Source: Gilvibacter sediminis
Lineage (GTDB): Bacteria; Bacteroidota; Bacteroidia; Flavobacteriales; Flavobacteriaceae
Length of the DNA: 64,000 nucleotides
NCBI RefSeq assembly: GCF_028561565.1
Contig: NZ_JAQQTE010000001.1
Coordinates: 1,329,570 to 1,393,569, forward strand
Direction of reading: 5' to 3'
A program made the translations under genes and the position numbers. Of this stretch, positions 62,359 to 64,000 are shown piece by piece. The notes under the pieces were generated by a model that was given only the letters and a program-made list of their open reading frames with translations, did no database searches and was not told where the DNA came from. How positions within the stretch are numbered: the stretch's first letter is position 1; every line of letters begins with the position of its first letter.

Positions 62359-62381
62359 TCTTAAAGAAAAAAATAGAAGAG

Positions 62382-62498
62382 ATGAAAGTAAGAGCATCTA
62401 TTAAAAAAAGAAGCGCAGACTGCAAGATCGTTCGCAGAAAAGGTCGCTTATATGTAATCAACAAAAAGAACCCTAGGTTCAAACAAAGACAAGGATAA
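62382..62498 (+). CDS. rpmJ: 50S ribosomal protein L36, zinc-free form
   Basis: 38 residues, translated by hand. [20 protein letters not shown] and the end [12 protein letters not shown] identify L36. The zinc ribbon of the standard form (Cys11, Cys14, Cys27, His33) is reduced to Cys14; the other places have Ser, Asn and Phe, so it should not bind zinc. It is placed between infA and rpsM, 3 nt before the latter. Confidence 0.93.
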   Translation: MKVRASIKKRSADCKIVRRKGRLYVINKKNPRFKQRQG

Positions 62499-62500
62499 TT

Positions 62501-62875
62501 ATGGCAAGAATCGCAGGTGTAGATATCCCGAAGCAAAAAAGGGGTGTAATCGCGTTAACCTATATCTATGGAATCGGAAGAAGCCGAGCCAAAGATATTT
62601 TGGACAAAGCTGGAGTTAGTGAAGACACTAAAGTATCCGAGTGGACCGATGATGAGATCGGGAAAATTCGTGATGCCGTAGGGTATTACAAAATCGAAGG
62701 GGAGTTACGTTCAGAGGTACAACTTTCTATCAAGCGTTTGATGGATATCGGTTGTTACCGTGGAATTCGTCACAGAGCAGGTTTACCGCTTCGTGGCCAA
62801 CGCACTAAGAACAACTCAAGAACCCGTAAAGGAAAACGTAAAACAGTTGCCAACAAGAAGAAGGCTACTAAATAA
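62501..62875 (+). CDS. rpsM: 30S ribosomal protein S13
   Basis: 124 residues. [20 protein letters not shown], the helix [19 protein letters not shown], and the end [20 protein letters not shown] are S13 motifs. It touches the P-site tRNA and the 50S. It opens the alpha part of the cluster, after rpmJ by 3 nt. Confidence 0.98.
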   Translation: MARIAGVDIPKQKRGVIALTYIYGIGRSRAKDILDKAGVSEDTKVSEWTDDEIGKIRDAVGYYKIEGELRSEVQLSIKRLMDIGCYRGIRHRAGLPLRGQRTKNNSRTRKGKRKTVANKKKATK

Positions 62876-62886
62876 TCACTGAAGCA

Positions 62887-63276
62887 ATGGCAAAGTCTGG
62901 TAAAAGTACTAAGAAGAGAAAGGTGGTTGTTGAAGCTGTTGGGGAGGCCCACATTACTGCTTCATTCAATAACATCATCATATCCTTGACAAATAAGAAC
63001 GGAGACGTTATTTCCTGGTCTTCAGCTGGGAAAATGGGCTTTAGAGGCTCTAAGAAAAACACCCCTTACGCTGCTCAATTAGCGGCAGAAGATGCATGTG
63101 GTGTAGCTCGTGAAGCTGGTCTTCGTAAAGTAAAGGCCTATGTTAAAGGCCCAGGAAATGGTAGAGAATCTGCCATGCGTACCATCCACAACTCTGGAAT
63201 TGAGATCACCGAGATCATCGACGTGACTCCAATGCCACACAACGGATGTCGCCCTCCTAAAAGAAGAAGAGTATAA
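62887..63276 (+). CDS. rpsK: 30S ribosomal protein S11
   Basis: 129 residues. [20 protein letters not shown] and the end [20 protein letters not shown], with RRRV at the C-terminus, are S11 signatures. It forms the platform with S6/S18. The 79-nt spacer to rpsD contains an interrupted hairpin. Confidence 0.98.
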   Translation: MAKSGKSTKKRKVVVEAVGEAHITASFNNIIISLTNKNGDVISWSSAGKMGFRGSKKNTPYAAQLAAEDACGVAREAGLRKVKAYVKGPGNGRESAMRTIHNSGIEITEIIDVTPMPHNGCRPPKRRRV

Positions 63277-63293
63277 TTAATTAAGTATAAACC

Positions 63294-63341
63294 GAAAGGA
63301 TCATTAGCACTAGAGGACGACCTTAATTTAGTGCTCCTTTC
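63294..63341 (+). other. Structured element before rpsD
   Basis: Outer stem GAAAGG (63294-63299) with CCTTTC (63336-63341), a left bulge ATCATT, inner stem AGCACTA (63306-63312) with TAGTGCT (63329-63335), and a mini-stem AGG-ACGA-CCT (63314-63323) in the loop. It ends 14 nt before the rpsD ATG. A 13-bp two-part stem by chance is unlikely in a 79-nt spacer. It could be an S4 feedback site; that is inference. Confidence 0.6.
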
Positions 63342-63355
63342 AAACAAATTTTAAA

Positions 63356-63961
63356 ATGGCAAGATATACTGGTCCAAAATCTAAGATCGCTCGTAAATTC
63401 GGCGAAGCAATCTTTGGCGACGACAAGTCGTTCGAAAAACGCAATTACCCTCCAGGGCAACACGGTAACAACCGTCGTCGTGGGAAGAAAAGTGAGTACG
63501 CTATTCAGCTAGCTGAAAAGCAAAAAGCGAAGTACACTTACGGTATCTTGGAGCGTCAGTTCCGTAACCTTTTCAAAAAAGCAACTGCAGCTCCTGGAAT
63601 TACCGGTGAGGTATTGTTGCAACTATGTGAGTCTCGTTTAGACAACGTAGTATACCGTATGGGAATCGCTCCAACACGTAGCGGTGCCCGTCAATTGGTT
63701 TCTCACGCACACATCACTGTTAACGGTGGTAAAGTAACTATTCCATCGTACCAGTTGAAGCCTGGAGATGTTGTTGCTGTTCGTGAAAAATCTAAATCGC
63801 TTGAGACTATCGAGCGTTCTTTGAGTGCCTCTAGCAATGTGTTCGAATGGATTACATTCAACAACGAGACCAAAGAAGGAACTTTCGTAGCTGTTCCTCA
63901 GAGAATCCAGATTCCAGAGAACATCAACGAGCAGTTCATCGTAGAATTGTATTCTAAATAA
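63356..63961 (+). CDS. rpsD: 30S ribosomal protein S4
   Basis: 201 residues. [40 protein letters not shown], and the S4 RNA-binding domain ([40 protein letters not shown]) are complete. Zinc-binding Cys are absent from the N-terminus. S4 is a primary 16S binder and a known translational repressor in E. coli and Bacillus. Confidence 0.98.
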   Translation: MARYTGPKSKIARKFGEAIFGDDKSFEKRNYPPGQHGNNRRRGKKSEYAIQLAEKQKAKYTYGILERQFRNLFKKATAAPGITGEVLLQLCESRLDNVVYRMGIAPTRSGARQLVSHAHITVNGGKVTIPSYQLKPGDVVAVREKSKSLETIERSLSASSNVFEWITFNNETKEGTFVAVPQRIQIPENINEQFIVELYSK

Positions 63962-63986
63962 TAACCCATACAGGAGTTTTAAAACT

Positions 63987-64000
63987 ATGGCAGTATTTAA
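63987..64000 (+). CDS. rpoA: DNA-directed RNA polymerase subunit alpha, first codons (3' truncated by window edge)
   Basis: ATG at 63987 gives MAVF and the window then ends. The call rests on position: rpoA follows rpsD in the alpha group, and flavobacterial RpoA starts MA(V/I)FNFQ. An AGGAG lies 10 nt upstream (63972-63976). Confidence 0.7.

Noticed and set aside
1-64000. tRNA or rRNA genes, CRISPR arrays, transposases, phage genes, attachment sites
   Set aside because: None were recognised on either strand; the gaps are too short and lack the needed motifs. A covariance-model search was not possible here.

Overview
The window looks like a chromosomal segment of a marine-type flavobacterium (Bacteroidetes, Flavobacteriaceae). 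The reasons are: two proteins ending in type IX secretion (Por) sorting domains, a SusC/SusD pair with a third lipoprotein, several FG-GAP/ASPIC surface proteins, promoter boxes of the Bacteroidetes form TTG-N19/20-TAnnTTTG, few Shine-Dalgarno sites, and the gene order rpsL-rpsG-fusA-rpsJ-rplC with no tuf gene between. No tRNA, rRNA, CRISPR array, insertion sequence or prophage was seen. Almost every base is coding, and neighbouring genes often overlap by 1-8 nt or abut.

Layout. 1-1934 (+): end of manC and a DUF389 membrane protein, closed by a bidirectional terminator. 1982-8889 (-): a secreted FG-GAP/ASPIC protein, an MlaF/MlaE-type lipid ABC pair, a lipoprotein alkaline phosphatase, and a run of KASIII-like synthase, methyltransferase and family-2 glycosyltransferase. 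9045-11894 (-): gcvP. 12020-15252: a UbiA-like membrane protein (+), a sigma factor with its small Cys/His partner (-), and an M28 aminopeptidase with a sorting tail (+). 15208-18308 (-): a GbsR/MarR-type regulator, three small membrane proteins, a TIGR01777 reductase and an SRPBCC protein, linked by two copies of one 18-bp palindrome. 18400-22072 (-): purK, purE and an M3 peptidase. 22355-28069 (+): a hypoxanthine phosphoribosyltransferase-adenylate kinase fusion, obgE, a DUF4136 lipoprotein, a TPR protein, mpl and an exported protein. 28073-37464: DUF1569 (-), then radC, a DUF7033-like protein, a HAD phosphatase and a four-gene envelope cluster ending in a 1122-residue FG-GAP lipoprotein (all +). 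37466-41370: rarA (-), rhomboid (+), rlmB (-) and a lipoprotein (-). 41392-48163 (-): SusD, SusC and a BamA-like barrel.

48264-64000 (+) is one continuous str-S10-spc-alpha ribosomal superoperon (rpsL to the start of rpoA) behind a near-perfect promoter. It has secY followed directly by infA. The adk and map genes that sit there in many bacteria are absent, and adk is instead fused behind hpt 38 kb away. The few long spacers in this cluster (rpsL leader, rpsJ-rplC, rpsN-rpsH, infA-rpmJ, rpsK-rpsD) all contain inverted repeats and are candidates for ribosomal-protein feedback sites or attenuators.

The best leads for something undescribed are the palindrome-linked regulator/membrane-protein/TIGR01777/SRPBCC operon at 15.2-18.4 kb and the structured spacers of the ribosomal cluster. 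Where a start was moved from the longest reading frame (MlaF, gcvP, UbiA-like, sigma factor, M28, 113-aa membrane protein, third Sus lipoprotein, rplD), the reason is given in the entry. All functional calls come from reading motifs; no database search was run.
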